Below are positions 33,169-41,982 of a stretch of DNA of 64,000 nucleotides, piece after piece. The notes under the pieces were generated by a model. That model saw only the letters and a list, made by a program, of their open reading frames with translations. It did no database searches and had not been told where the DNA came from. A program made the translations under genes and the position numbers. The stretch is from Arthrobacter sp. Y-9 (GTDB taxonomy: Bacteria; Actinomycetota; Actinomycetes; Actinomycetales; Micrococcaceae). Position 1 is the stretch's first letter. Each line of letters starts with the position of its first letter. The stretch covers positions 2,976,001 to 3,040,000 of the forward strand of contig NZ_CP121463.1 in assembly GCF_029690065.1 (NCBI RefSeq), read 5' to 3'.

Positions 33169-34122
33169 ATGACCGCCAATGCCCTCCCAGCGTCCGTCTC
33201 CGACACCTTCGACCCCCGCCAGTGGCGCGTGGTGGACGGCTTCGATTTCACGGACCTGACCTATCACCGGCAGGTGGAGCGGGATGAGGACGGAGCCATC
33301 ATCCGTGACCTCCCGTGCGTCCGGATCGCCTTCGACCGGCCCGACGTCCGCAACGCTTTCCGCCCTCACACCGTCGACGAGCTCTACCGGGCCATGGACC
33401 ACGCCCGCATGACGCCCGACGTCGCCACCGTCCTCCTCACCGGCAACGGCCCCTCCCCGAAGGACGGCGGCCACGCCTTCTGCTCGGGCGGCGATCAGCG
33501 CATCCGCGGCCGTGACGGCTACAAGTACGCCGAGGGTGAGACGAGCGAGACCGTGGACCCCGCCCGTGCCGGACGCCTCCACATCCTCGAGGTCCAGCGC
33601 CTCATGCGGACCATGCCCAAGGTCGTCGTCGCCGTCGTGAACGGCTGGGCGGCCGGCGGCGGGCACTCGCTGCACGTCGTCTCGGACCTGACCATCGCGT
33701 CCCGCGAATACGGCAAGTTCAAGCAGACCGACGCCACGGTGGGCAGCTTCGACGCGGGCTACGGCTCGGCGCTCCTGGCCCGCCAGGTGGGGCAGAAGAA
33801 CGCCCGCGAGATCTTCTTCCTGGCCCGCGAGTACTCCGCCGAGGACATGGTCCGGATGGGCGCCGTGAACGAGGCCGTCCCGCACGCCGAGCTGGAGACG
33901 GTCGCCCTCGGCTACGCCCGGGACATCGCCCGCCAGTCCCCGCAGGCCATCCGCATGCTCAAGTTCGCCTTCAACCTCGCCGACGACGGCCTGGCCGGTC
34001 AGCAGGTCTTCGCCGGCGAAGCGACCCGCCTGGCGTACATGACGGACGAGGCCGTGGAGGGCAAGCAGGCGTTCCTCGAGAAGCGCGACCCCGACTGGTC
34101 CGACTTCCCGTACTACTTCTAG
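33169..34122 (+). CDS. menB: 1,4-dihydroxy-2-naphthoyl-CoA synthase
   Basis: 317 residues of the crotonase family. MenB marks are 'HAFCSGGDQRIRGRDGY' (oxyanion loop and the mobile segment), 'VVNGWAAGGGHSLHVVSDLTIAS' and 'QTDATVGSFDAGYGSALLARQVGQKNAREIFFL'. It closes the naphthalene ring of menaquinone. The N-terminal extension of about 30 residues is common in actinobacteria. TAGTAT (33157-33162) stands 6 nt before the ATG and there is no ribosome-binding site, so it is probably leaderless. menE follows after 40 bp. Confidence 0.95.
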   Translation: MTANALPASVSDTFDPRQWRVVDGFDFTDLTYHRQVERDEDGAIIRDLPCVRIAFDRPDVRNAFRPHTVDELYRAMDHARMTPDVATVLLTGNGPSPKDGGHAFCSGGDQRIRGRDGYKYAEGETSETVDPARAGRLHILEVQRLMRTMPKVVVAVVNGWAAGGGHSLHVVSDLTIASREYGKFKQTDATVGSFDAGYGSALLARQVGQKNAREIFFLAREYSAEDMVRMGAVNEAVPHAELETVALGYARDIARQSPQAIRMLKFAFNLADDGLAGQQVFAGEATRLAYMTDEAVEGKQAFLEKRDPDWSDFPYYF

Positions 34123-34162
34123 AACACCTCCTGCTTCCAGCCCCCTCGACACCCAGGACCCC

Positions 34163-35278
34163 ATGCAGAACCTCGACCCCGTCCTCCACGACCTCGCCGC
34201 GGCCCTCCACGGCGAAGGCCCGGCCGTCGACTTCGGTGAGCGGATCGGAACGGTGCGGCTGCCCGGCCACCCGGACGCCGCCGTCGTCGTCCGCACGTCC
34301 GGTTCCACCGGCCGGCCCAAGGCCGTCGTGCTCTCCTCGGAGGCCCTGGCGGCCAGTTCCATGGCCACGGTCGTGGCCCTGCGGGGCGAAGGACAGTGGC
34401 TTCTGGCCCTGCCGCTGCACTACGTGGCGGGGGTCCAGGTCCTGGTCAGGTCGCTCTTCGCCGGGACTCGACCGTGGGCCATGGACCTCTCGGGCGGTTT
34501 CACCCCGGAGGCCTTCGTCGCCGCCGCGGACGAGCTGACCGATCCGGTGCGCTTCACGTCGCTGGTCCCCACGCAGCTCGCGCGGCTGCTGGAGGCCCCG
34601 ACCGAGGACACCCTGCGCGTCCTGCGCCGCTTCACCGCGATCCTCCTGGGCGGCGCCGCGGTCTCCCCCACGCTCCTGGCGCACGCCCGGGAGCTGGGCC
34701 TGAACGTGGTCACCACGTACGGCTCCGCCGAGACGTCCGGCGGCTGCGTCTACAACGGTCGGCCGCTGGAGGACGTCGAGGTGCGCCTCGTGGACGGCCG
34801 TGTGCACCTGGGCGGTCCGACCCTCGCGGACGGCTATCTGGACGACCCGCAGGCCACCGAGGACGCCTTCGTGGACCTCGACGGCGATCGGTACTTCCGC
34901 ACGAGCGATCTGGGCGAACTGGACAGCGACGGCGTCCTGCGCGTGACGGGCCGCCTGGACGATGTGATCAACTCGGGCGGCAGCAAGGTCGCCGCGCTGG
35001 ATGTCCAGCGGGCGCTGGAAGCGCTCAACGGCGTCGCGCAGGCCTTCGTCGGCGGTGTCCCGTCCGCCGAATGGGGGCAGGCGGTGGCGGCCGCCGTCGT
35101 GCTGCGCCCTGGAGCCGCCGTCGACCCGGCGGCACTGGCCGAAGCGCTGCGCGCGGACTTCGGCGCCCTGCGTCCTCGCCTGGTGTCGCTGTGGGACGCG
35201 CTTCCCCTCCTGGAGAACGGCAAAGTGGACCGGCAGGCGATCCTTGCCCGGCTCGCCTCCGAACATGGGGGAAAATAG
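34163..35278 (+). CDS. menE: o-succinylbenzoate-CoA ligase
   Basis: 371 residues, an adenylate-forming enzyme. The AMP loop 'VVVRTSGSTGRPKAVVLSSEAL' (about 41-62), 'NVVTTYGSAETSGGCVYNGRPL' and 'DRYFRTSDLGELDSDGVLRVTGRLDDVINSGGSKV' are the core motifs. 'LLENGKVDRQAI' near the end carries the catalytic Lys. It makes OSB-CoA, the substrate of MenB upstream. It is shorter than the usual 450-500 residues of the superfamily, normal for actinobacterial MenE. 90 bp with a triple 15-bp repeat separate it from menA. Confidence 0.93.
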   Translation: MQNLDPVLHDLAAALHGEGPAVDFGERIGTVRLPGHPDAAVVVRTSGSTGRPKAVVLSSEALAASSMATVVALRGEGQWLLALPLHYVAGVQVLVRSLFAGTRPWAMDLSGGFTPEAFVAAADELTDPVRFTSLVPTQLARLLEAPTEDTLRVLRRFTAILLGGAAVSPTLLAHARELGLNVVTTYGSAETSGGCVYNGRPLEDVEVRLVDGRVHLGGPTLADGYLDDPQATEDAFVDLDGDRYFRTSDLGELDSDGVLRVTGRLDDVINSGGSKVAALDVQRALEALNGVAQAFVGGVPSAEWGQAVAAAVVLRPGAAVDPAALAEALRADFGALRPRLVSLWDALPLLENGKVDRQAILARLASEHGGK

Positions 35279-35296
35279 CTACGGCGCATCCGCGCC

Positions 35297-35341
35297 GCGG
35301 ATTCCGAAACAGCGGATTCCGAAACAGCAGGTTCTGACACA
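35297..35341 (+). repeat. three 15-bp tandem repeats between menE and menA
   Basis: GCGGATTCCGAAACA occurs twice exactly (35297-35311 and 35312-35326). A third, diverged copy is at 35327-35341. The run ends 27 bp before the menA start. Confidence 0.9.
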
Positions 35342-35368
35342 GCACCCGATGCCGAGCGAGAGGTAACC

Positions 35369-36250
35369 GTGGCTACAGCCGCCCAGTGGATCCAAGGGGC
35401 CCGTCCCCGCACCCTTCCCGCGGCGATCGCCCCCGTGGTGATCGGCAGCGCGGCGGCGTACCAGCTGCACGCCTTCAACCTCGTCAACGCGATCCTGGCG
35501 GCGGTCATCGCGCTGCTGCTCCAGGTCGGCGTCAACTACTCGAACGACTACTCGGACGGCATCCGCGGCACGGACGAGAACCGCGTCGGCCCGTTCCGCC
35601 TGGTCGGGTCCGGGGCCGCCAAGCCGCGCGCCGTGCTTATCGCGGCCCTGAGCTGCTACGGGCTCTCCATGGTGGCCGGCCTCGTCCTGGTCCTGCTCAC
35701 GCAGACGTGGTGGATGATCCTGGTCGGCCTGGGCGCCGTCATCGCGGCCTGGGGCTACACGGGTGGCAAGAACCCCTACGGCTACCAGGGGCTCGGCGAG
35801 CTGTTCGTGTTCGTGTTCTTCGGCCTCGTGGCGACGCTCGGCACCACCTACACCCAGGCGGGTCACATCAGCCTCAGCGCGATCGTGGGCGCCGTCGGAA
35901 CGGGCCTCATCGCCTGCGCGGTCCTCATGGCGAACAACGTGCGGGACATCCCCACGGACAAGGCCGCCAAGAAGTACACGCTCGCCGTCCGCCTGGGCGA
36001 CCGCCTGGCCCGCCGCACCTACGTGCTGATGCTCGCGGTCGCCATCTTGTCCTCGCTCATCCTGGTTCCGGAGAATCTCTGGATCCTCCTGGTGCTGCTG
36101 CTGATCCCGGCTGCCCTGCTCCCCTGCTGGCTCATGCTTTCCGGTCGGACCGGCAAGGCCCTCATCCCGGTGCTGCAGCAGACCGGCATGCTCAACCTCG
36201 GCTACGCGGCCCTGTTCGCGGTGGCGCTCATCCTCCAGCACGGGGTGTAG
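35369..36250 (+). CDS. menA: 1,4-dihydroxy-2-naphthoate polyprenyltransferase
   Basis: 293 residues from GTG 35369 (GAGAGG upstream). It is a UbiA-family membrane enzyme with about eight helices. The first Asp-rich motif is in 'NYSNDYSDGIRGTDENR' (about 65-81). The second is 'ANNVRDIPTDKAAKKYTLAVRLG' (about 189-211). Both bind the Mg-diphosphate of the prenyl donor. MenA attaches the isoprenoid tail to DHNA, making demethylmenaquinone. It is the third gene of the menB-menE-menA run, which should be one transcription unit. Confidence 0.95.
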   Translation: MATAAQWIQGARPRTLPAAIAPVVIGSAAAYQLHAFNLVNAILAAVIALLLQVGVNYSNDYSDGIRGTDENRVGPFRLVGSGAAKPRAVLIAALSCYGLSMVAGLVLVLLTQTWWMILVGLGAVIAAWGYTGGKNPYGYQGLGELFVFVFFGLVATLGTTYTQAGHISLSAIVGAVGTGLIACAVLMANNVRDIPTDKAAKKYTLAVRLGDRLARRTYVLMLAVAILSSLILVPENLWILLVLLLIPAALLPCWLMLSGRTGKALIPVLQQTGMLNLGYAALFAVALILQHGV

Positions 36251-36374
36251 GGCCCGGGGCCCTCGGCACGGGCTGACTGTCTTGCCCACCGGTTCCTCCT
36301 GCCCCGCCCGACCCGCACTGTCCGTCCGATCTGTCCGCCCGTCCCGTTCGTCCATGGCCCGCCCCGTCACGCCG

Positions 36375-36445
36375 GCCGAGTTCGTGGTTTCCGGGTGAGT
36401 TCGTGGCGTCTGCCGGCGAACTCACCCGGAAAGCCCGAGCTCGGC
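36375..36445. repeat. long intergenic palindrome, element 3
   Basis: TTTCCGGGTGAGTTC (36388-36402) pairs perfectly with 36418-36432. GCCGAG (36375-36380) and CTCGGC (36440-36445) close an outer stem. GAGTTCGTGG occurs twice on the left side, as in element 2. The 351-bp gap 36251-36601 holds only this and the terminator at 36547. I see no gene in it. Confidence 0.8.
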
Positions 36446-36546
36446 ACGGCGCAATCAGGATGTGGGGAATCAGCATATGGGGACCCGGCCCTGGGCCCTT
36501 GGCACGGGAGACGCGAATACTTGAACCTCACCACAGCTCCCCAACG

Positions 36547-36583
36547 ACGGATGCCCCGGACCATCGTGGTCCGGGGCATCCGT
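36547..36583 (-). terminator. perfect 17-bp hairpin terminator of the DUF4229-like gene
   Basis: The arms 36547-36563 and 36567-36583 pair fully around TCG, 19 bp after the stop at 36602. Confidence 0.85.
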
Positions 36584-36601
36584 GTTCCGTGCTGAGGAAG
36601 G

Positions 36602-36928
36602 CTAGGCGTTCCGCGGGTCCGTGGGGGCGTCTTCGCGGCGCGGTTCCACCGGTTCCGACAGGCTCTGCTCGGCCCGGCCCACTTCGGCGTCCTCCGCAGC
36701 GGCATCCTTCTCCGCGCGGCCGTCCCGCGAGCGGGCGCCGATGGTGCTCGCCAGCTGGACCGCGGCGTCGTCGCGCTGGCGGCTGAAGAAGAGGTAGCTG
36801 ACCGCGAAAGCGATCACGGCGGCGAAGATCGCACCGAGGATGAGACCGGTGCCCAGGAAGAGACAGATGACCAGGGCCACTGCGAAGAGGGCCAGCCGGA
36901 TGAGAAGGTACTTCAGATTCGCCACCAC
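36602..36928 (-). CDS. DUF4229-like small membrane protein
   Basis: 108 residues from GTG 36928. Two adjacent membrane helices (about 6-28 and 30-48) are followed by 'FFSRQRDDAAVQLA', which matches the end of the DUF4229 domain. A charged, probably disordered tail (about 60-108) is rich in Arg, Glu and Ala. The function is unknown. In related actinobacteria such proteins often lie near menaquinone genes, as here, but no role is proven. Confidence 0.75.
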   Translation of the reverse strand: MVANLKYLLIRLALFAVALVICLFLGTGLILGAIFAAVIAFAVSYLFFSRQRDDAAVQLASTIGARSRDGRAEKDAAAEDAEVGRAEQSLSEPVEPRREDAPTDPRNA

Positions 36929-37012
36929 ACCATTCTACCGGCCGTTCCTGGGCGATCCCCCGGCCGGTGCGGCACCCCGCACCACCGTCGGCCCACCACC
37001 CCCTGCCCGGCC

Positions 37013-37077
37013 GAGACAGTGAGTTTCCGCTGAAACAGTGTGTTCAGCTCACTGTTTCAGCGGAAACTCACTGTCTC
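37013..37077. repeat. perfect 28-bp inverted repeat, element 4
   Basis: The arms 37013-37040 and 37050-37077 pair without a mismatch around the 9-nt loop TGTTCAGCT. Unlike the other five palindromes, it lies between two divergent genes, so it cannot be a shared terminator. Confidence 0.9.
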
Positions 37078-37142
37078 AGCGGCGCGGCACAGCGGCAGGG
37101 CGCAGCGGCAAGGCTCGGCGGCAAGGCACAGCGGCAAGGCAC
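37078..37142. repeat. five 13-bp tandem repeats
   Basis: Units of the form AGCGGCAAGGCAC start at 37078, 37091, 37104, 37117 and 37130. The first is the most diverged. The run abuts the 28-bp inverted repeat and ends 50 bp before the next gene. Confidence 0.8.
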
Positions 37143-37192
37143 AGCCGCACGCGCCCCAGCTGGTTTTCAGGGCGGCTCAGTAGACTGGCAGG

Positions 37193-37606
37193 ATGCCCCG
37201 GGTCATCATCTCAGTCGTCATCGTCGCTGTCTGCATCTACGCCCTCATCGACTGCCTCCGCACGGACTCCCGTGAGGTGCGGGGAGTCCCGAAGGGCGTG
37301 TGGATCGTCGCGCTGCTTCTGCTGCCCCTGCTGGGCGCCCTCCTGTGGTTCCTGCTCGGCCGTCCCCGCTCCGCCGCGACGCGTCCGGCCACGGGAGGCC
37401 CCGCCACGAACGGCCGGGCGGCCGGTGGAACCGCGAGCGGACGGCCTCTTGGCCCCGACGACGACCCCCAGTTCCTGCGCAACCTCGAGGAGCGCCGCCG
37501 CAACCAGGAGGAGGCCCGCAAGCTCGAGGAGATGCGCAAGAAGCTGGAAGAGCAGGAACGCCGGCTCCACAAGGGCGACGACGGCGCTCCCAGCCAGGAC
37601 GCCTGA
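37193..37606 (+). CDS. PLDc_N-type membrane protein with charged coiled-coil tail
   Basis: 137 residues. Two membrane helices (about 3-20 and 35-54) with 'LRTDSREVRGVPKGVWIVALLLLPLLGALLWFLLGRPR' match the phospholipase D-nuclease N-terminal (PLDc_N) domain. No catalytic HKD domain follows. The C-terminal part is a Gly/Ala/Pro linker and then a probable coiled coil ('FLRNLEERRRNQEEARKLEEMRKKLEEQERRL'). TAGACT (37181-37186) 6 nt before the ATG suggests a leaderless transcript. The function is unknown. Confidence 0.8.
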   Translation: MPRVIISVVIVAVCIYALIDCLRTDSREVRGVPKGVWIVALLLLPLLGALLWFLLGRPRSAATRPATGGPATNGRAAGGTASGRPLGPDDDPQFLRNLEERRRNQEEARKLEEMRKKLEEQERRLHKGDDGAPSQDA

Positions 37607-37686
37607 CGCGCCCCGCACGCGCCGCCCCGCCAGCGCTCCGTACGCCCACCCCACGCGCGTCTCTGAAGGAGGCCCCGGAGACACCT

Positions 37687-37721
37687 CAGGCCCGGTCCCA
37701 GGATTCCTGGGACCGGGCCTG
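37687..37721. terminator. perfect 16-bp bidirectional hairpin
   Basis: The arms 37687-37702 and 37706-37721 pair fully around ATT. It lies between the convergent PLDc_N-type and ccsB genes and can serve both. Confidence 0.85.
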
Positions 37722-37756
37722 ATCGCTGTCCGGAAAGCGCCGCAGAGGCTCCGGGA

Positions 37757-38770
37757 TCAGAGTCCCGAGTAGGAGTGCAGACCGTTGAAGTACTGGTTCA
37801 CGATCGTGAAGTTGAAGACCACGCAGAGGTAGCCGACGATCGACAGCCAGGCCGCACGGGTGCCGGTCCAGCCACGGGTGGCGCGTGCGTGCAGGTAGCC
37901 CGCGTAGACCACCCAGATCACGAAGGTCCAGACTTCCTTGGTGTCCCAGCCCCAGAAGCGGCCCCAAGCCTTCTCCGCCCAGATGGCACCGAACATGAGC
38001 GTGAAGGTCCAGCCGACGAAGGCGATGGTGTTGATGCGGTAGCTGAAGTTCTCCAGGCTCAGGGCGTTGGGGACCAGGCGCATGAAGCTGAGCTTGTCCT
38101 CGCGGCCCAGGGCCAGCTGACCCTCGCGGCGGGACTGGATGAGCTGCAGCACCGACATCGAGAACGTCAGGGTGAACAGCGCCGAGGAAAGCACTGCGAT
38201 GGAGACGTGGATGATCAGCCAGTAACTCTGCAGAGCCGGGACCAGGTGGCCCACCGGTGTCCAGAACGCGATGGAGGCCGCCACGAGCATGATGATGACG
38301 AGCGCCGTCACGAAGGTGCCCACGAAACGCAGGTCGCGGCGCAGCAGGACGAGCAGGAAGACCACGGCCACGAGCCAGGCGCCCGTGGTGAGGAACTCGT
38401 ACATGTTGCCCCACGGCACACGGCCGGCGGCGATGCCACGGGTGATCACGCCCGCGCCGTGGATCAGCGCCGCCAGGACCGTGAGCGCGACGGCCACGCG
38501 GGCGGGGACGCGCCGTTCCGTGGCGTAGCGCATGGACGGATCCGCCGTGATGGCGCCGCCCCCGGAAGAGTCCTGGGACGTGACGGGCGCGCCCGCTCCG
38601 ACCAGCTGGCGGGCCTGCTGCTGCGCGGCCCGCTCATCGATCGCCTTCAGGGTGGCGCTGCTCTTGGCCAGGTCCCAGGCGAAGGCGATGAACGCCACCG
38701 TGTAGGTTCCGGCGGCGAGCAGCATGAAGAGCTCGCTGTACTGCCCCAGCAGCGGGTTCAGCGGTGTCAT
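37757..38770 (-). CDS. ccsB: cytochrome c biogenesis protein CcsB/ResC
   Basis: 337 residues with about eight membrane helices. The haem-handling tryptophan-rich motif is 'GRFWGWDTKEVWTFVIWVVYAGYLHARATRGWTG'. It is the core of System II (Ccs), which carries haem across the membrane and attaches it to apocytochrome c together with ResB. The ATG overlaps the resB stop (ATGA). It is the last gene of the histidine phosphatase-tlpA-ccdA-resB-ccsB operon. A hydrophilic loop (about 40-80) lies between the first two helices. Confidence 0.95.
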   Translation of the reverse strand: MTPLNPLLGQYSELFMLLAAGTYTVAFIAFAWDLAKSSATLKAIDERAAQQQARQLVGAGAPVTSQDSSGGGAITADPSMRYATERRVPARVAVALTVLAALIHGAGVITRGIAAGRVPWGNMYEFLTTGAWLVAVVFLLVLLRRDLRFVGTFVTALVIIMLVAASIAFWTPVGHLVPALQSYWLIIHVSIAVLSSALFTLTFSMSVLQLIQSRREGQLALGREDKLSFMRLVPNALSLENFSYRINTIAFVGWTFTLMFGAIWAEKAWGRFWGWDTKEVWTFVIWVVYAGYLHARATRGWTGTRAAWLSIVGYLCVVFNFTIVNQYFNGLHSYSGL

Positions 38771-40530
38771 GAGCTTTCCTTTCCATTGCGCGCCGCCCCG
38801 GTGTCAGGCCCGGACGCGTTCTTTCCATTATCCGCCGTGGTTCCCGAGCCGCCAGGCGGGTCTCCGGGTCCGGCGTTCAGTCCCCAGCTCTCTTGAAGCG
38901 CCTGCCGGATCTTCGCGGTCTCCTTGGCCAGGCCGTGGTCCTCGCCGCGGGCCAGGAGGCCGTACTCGACCATGATCCGGCCGTCGTCGGCGGTTCCGGT
39001 CCGGACCCAGGCGCGGCGGCGCCCGACGTAGAGCGAGATCACCAGGCCGCCCACGGCCACCAGCGCGAACACGAGCGCGGGGACCTGGCCCGGATTGTGG
39101 CGGACGTCGACGGCGATGAAGCGCTTGAGCCCGTCGAACGTGATGGATCCCTTGCCGTCCGGCAGCTTGTACGTCTGGCCGGAGTCCAGGACGATGCCCT
39201 TGGCCGGCAGATCGCGGCCGTTGAGCTGCTTGAGGTTCTTGACGTCCAGGCTGTAGACGTTCTGCGGAGATCCCGAGTCCAGTCCCAGGTCGCCGTAGTA
39301 CGAGTTGAGGTTCAGCTGCGGCTTGAGCGGGTCAGGGTCGGCGCTGTAGGCGACACCCTGGTCGTTGAGCTGGGCGGACGGCAGGAAGAAGCCCACGAAA
39401 CCGAGCTGGTCCGGCTTGGCGTCGGGGACCTTGATCACCATCGTGGAGGTGTACACGCCGTCCGTCGGGATGGAGGGCACCGGTCCCTGCAGTGCCACAT
39501 TTCCGTTGCCGTCCCGCACGGTGATGACCGGAGCGTAGCCGTTGCCCACCAGGTAGACGCCGGTCCCGCCGATCTCCAGCGGGGAGTTCACCTTCAGCGT
39601 CTGCTGCTGCGGCGTCGCCTCCGGGCCGTCCTGGGTGGTGACGTGGGCCGTGAAGTCGATCGGCTGGCCGAACTGCTTGACGGATTCGCGGTCGTAGCGG
39701 ACTTCGAACTTGTCCAGCCGCATCGAGTACGGGCTCAGCCAGGCCGACTGGAAGTTGGTGCCCGGCGTGAACTGGTCATAGCCGACCAGGGTGTTGACGA
39801 AGGTCTCGCCCTCCACGATCGTGCGCTGGCCGCTGTACCCGAACAGACCGCCGAGGGCCACGGAGACGAGCACGCCCACGAGCGAGCTGTGGAACACGAG
39901 GTTGCCGACCTCGCGCAGGTAGCCGGTCTCGGCGCCGAGGTGGGGACGCTCGCCGTCGGCGTCGCGGGTCTCGACGCGGTAGCGGCGCTTGCGCAGCACC
40001 GCCGCGGCATCCTCCAGCGCCGACGACGCCGTCGCCCCCTGCCCGGCCGGGATCACCAGGGTGCCGTACTGGGGCAGCCGCGAGATACGCTTCGGGGTCC
40101 TCGGCGGGGCGGTGCGCAGCGCCTTGTAATGCGCCCGCACGCGCGGGATGATGCAGCCGATCAGCGAGATGAAGAGCAGCAGGTAGATGGCGGAGAACCA
40201 GTAGGACGCGTACACGTCGAAGAGCTGGAACCGGTCCAGCCACGGCCCCGTGACCGGGTTGTTCTTGATGTACTGCGTGACCACGGCCGGGTTGGCCGGG
40301 CGCTGCGGGAAGAGCGAGCCGGGAACCGCCGCCACCGCCAGCAGGAGGAGCAGCAGCAGGGCGGTGCGCATGCTGGTCAGCTGCGTCCAGGCCCAGCGGA
40401 GCATCCCGAGCGGGCCCAGGACGGGGACGGCGATGTCCTCTCTGCCGGACTTCTTGGCCTGCGCTGTCTTGCCCTGTGCCTTCGTGTCCTGCGCCTTCGT
40501 GTCGTCGGGCTTCTTCACCGTCTCACTCAT
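38767..40530 (-). CDS. resB: cytochrome c biogenesis protein ResB
   Basis: 587 residues. A Lys/Gln-rich N-terminus ('KAQDTKAQGKTAQAKK') precedes the first helices ('MLRWAWTQLTSMRTALLLLLLLAVAAVPGSLFPQRP'). A large extracytoplasmic domain (about 220-480) and a final helix ('VPALVFALVAVGGLVISLYVG') follow. ResB holds the haem-apocytochrome complex with CcsB in System II. It is overlapped by ccsB and separated from ccdA by 72 bp. Length and helix layout are normal for actinobacteria. Confidence 0.95.
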   Translation of the reverse strand: MSETVKKPDDTKAQDTKAQGKTAQAKKSGREDIAVPVLGPLGMLRWAWTQLTSMRTALLLLLLLAVAAVPGSLFPQRPANPAVVTQYIKNNPVTGPWLDRFQLFDVYASYWFSAIYLLLFISLIGCIIPRVRAHYKALRTAPPRTPKRISRLPQYGTLVIPAGQGATASSALEDAAAVLRKRRYRVETRDADGERPHLGAETGYLREVGNLVFHSSLVGVLVSVALGGLFGYSGQRTIVEGETFVNTLVGYDQFTPGTNFQSAWLSPYSMRLDKFEVRYDRESVKQFGQPIDFTAHVTTQDGPEATPQQQTLKVNSPLEIGGTGVYLVGNGYAPVITVRDGNGNVALQGPVPSIPTDGVYTSTMVIKVPDAKPDQLGFVGFFLPSAQLNDQGVAYSADPDPLKPQLNLNSYYGDLGLDSGSPQNVYSLDVKNLKQLNGRDLPAKGIVLDSGQTYKLPDGKGSITFDGLKRFIAVDVRHNPGQVPALVFALVAVGGLVISLYVGRRRAWVRTGTADDGRIMVEYGLLARGEDHGLAKETAKIRQALQESWGLNAGPGDPPGGSGTTADNGKNASGPDTGAARNGKESS

Positions 40531-40602
40531 CCGTGCTTCTTCCCTGTCTGCGCTATTCCCTGTCCGCGCTTCATGTCCTCTGGTCCCATTCCCGTGCCGG
40601 CC

Positions 40603-41361
40603 CTAGATGGGCAGCTTCACCTCGTTCTGGAACCAGGTCTGGAGCTGAACCGTCCATTCGCCCCACAGGCCGCTGATCATCAGCAGTCCCAGGGCGATCA
40701 GCATGAGCCCGCCGAGCCGCTGGATGGCGAGCTTGTGCTGGCGGAAGAACTTCATGACGCCCATGCCGCGCCGGACCGCCAGGGCGATCAGCAGGAACGG
40801 GATCCCCAGCCCGAGGCTGTACGCGAAGGCCAGCAGGGCGCCCTTGGCCGCCGTCGAACCGCCCGAGAGACTGAGCAGCTGCACCGCCGAATAGGTCGGG
40901 CCGATGCACGGCGCCCAGCCGAGGCCGAACGTCATGCCCAGCAGGGGCGCGCCCCACAGCCCGGCGGGCGGCTTGGCCTTCAGCTTGGCGTTGCGCTGGA
41001 AGAAGTCGAAACCGCCCAGGAAGATGATGCCCATGATCACCACGACCACGCCGAGCCAGCGGGTGACGGTCGGCAGCCGGTCACCCGAGATCAGGCCACC
41101 GAGCTGACCGAACGCGCCGCCCAGCAGGACGAACACCACGGAGAAGCCCAGCACGAACAGCGCCACGCCCGCGAAGATCCGGCCGCGACGCTGCTTCTCC
41201 AGGTCCACCCCGGTGAGCCCCGTGACGTAGCCGAGGTACCCCGGCACGAGGGGCAGGACGCACGGCGAGAGGAAGGAGACCAGGCCGGCGAGCACGGCCA
41301 CCGGGATCGCCAGGAGCAGCGAGCCGTTGAGCACGGTCTCCGCGAAGGGGTTGTTGGGCAT
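40603..41361 (-). CDS. ccdA: CcdA-type thiol-disulphide transporter
   Basis: 252 residues, six membrane helices. The paired cysteines that carry electrons through the membrane are in 'SPCVLPLVPGYLGYVTGL' (TM1) and 'LGWAPCIGPTY' (TM4). CcdA passes reductant from cytosolic thioredoxin to outer thiol proteins such as the TlpA-like protein encoded 3 bp upstream, keeping the haem-binding cysteines of apocytochrome c reduced. It is a central gene of the five-gene operon. Confidence 0.94.
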   Translation of the reverse strand: MPNNPFAETVLNGSLLLAIPVAVLAGLVSFLSPCVLPLVPGYLGYVTGLTGVDLEKQRRGRIFAGVALFVLGFSVVFVLLGGAFGQLGGLISGDRLPTVTRWLGVVVVIMGIIFLGGFDFFQRNAKLKAKPPAGLWGAPLLGMTFGLGWAPCIGPTYSAVQLLSLSGGSTAAKGALLAFAYSLGLGIPFLLIALAVRRGMGVMKFFRQHKLAIQRLGGLMLIALGLLMISGLWGEWTVQLQTWFQNEVKLPI

Positions 41362-41364
41362 GGG

Positions 41365-41979
41365 TCAGGCCCGCTCCGCCAGGGCGGACGCGATCAGGGT
41401 CTTGAGCGTGCCCTTCTCCAGCTGGCCGAGAATACGGGCGCTGACACGGCCCTTCCGGTCGAAGATCAGCGTGGTGGGCACGGCGCCCGGAGGGACCAGG
41501 CCGGACACGGAGAGCAGCACTTGCCCGTCCTTGTCGTTGAAGCTGGGGTAGGTGATGCCGAAATTCTTCTCGAACGCCTCGGCGGTCGCCTTCTCATCGC
41601 GGAGATTCACGCCGTAGAACTCGACGCCCTTCGGCGCGAACTCGGTATGCATGGCCTTGAGGTCCGGGGCCTCGACGCGGCAGGGCGCGCAGGCGGCGAA
41701 CCAGAAGTTCATGACCACCACCTTGCCCTCGAGGTCCTTGCTCGTGACGCGCTTCCCGTCGAACAGGACACCCTGGAAGTCCTTGGCGGCCTTGCGCTGA
41801 TCCGGGGCGAACTCGGTGACCGAGCCGTCGCCGGCCACGTAGTTCTTGTTGTCACCGGCGCGGGCCTGCTTCGCGAGCGGGTCATCCTGGCTGCAGGCGG
41901 ACAGGGCGAGGCCCAGAAGACCGGCGCCCGCCAGGCCGAGGACCCGGCGACGGTCCGGGGAGAAACATTCGGTGCTCAT
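41365..41979 (-). CDS. resA: TlpA/ResA-like thioredoxin lipoprotein
   Basis: 204 residues. The signal peptide ends in a lipobox 'LALSAC', so Cys30 or so should be lipidated. The thioredoxin fold has the active site 'CAPC' in 'NFWFAACAPCRVEAPDLKAMHTEF' and the cis-Pro region 'LVPPGAVPTTLIFDRKG'. It should reduce the disulphide of apocytochrome c, taking electrons from CcdA encoded next. Only 3 bp separate it from each neighbour. The name follows the ResA/CcsX role. Confidence 0.92.
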   Translation of the reverse strand: MSTECFSPDRRRVLGLAGAGLLGLALSACSQDDPLAKQARAGDNKNYVAGDGSVTEFAPDQRKAAKDFQGVLFDGKRVTSKDLEGKVVVMNFWFAACAPCRVEAPDLKAMHTEFAPKGVEFYGVNLRDEKATAEAFEKNFGITYPSFNDKDGQVLLSVSGLVPPGAVPTTLIFDRKGRVSARILGQLEKGTLKTLIASALAERA

Positions 41980-41982
41980 CGC

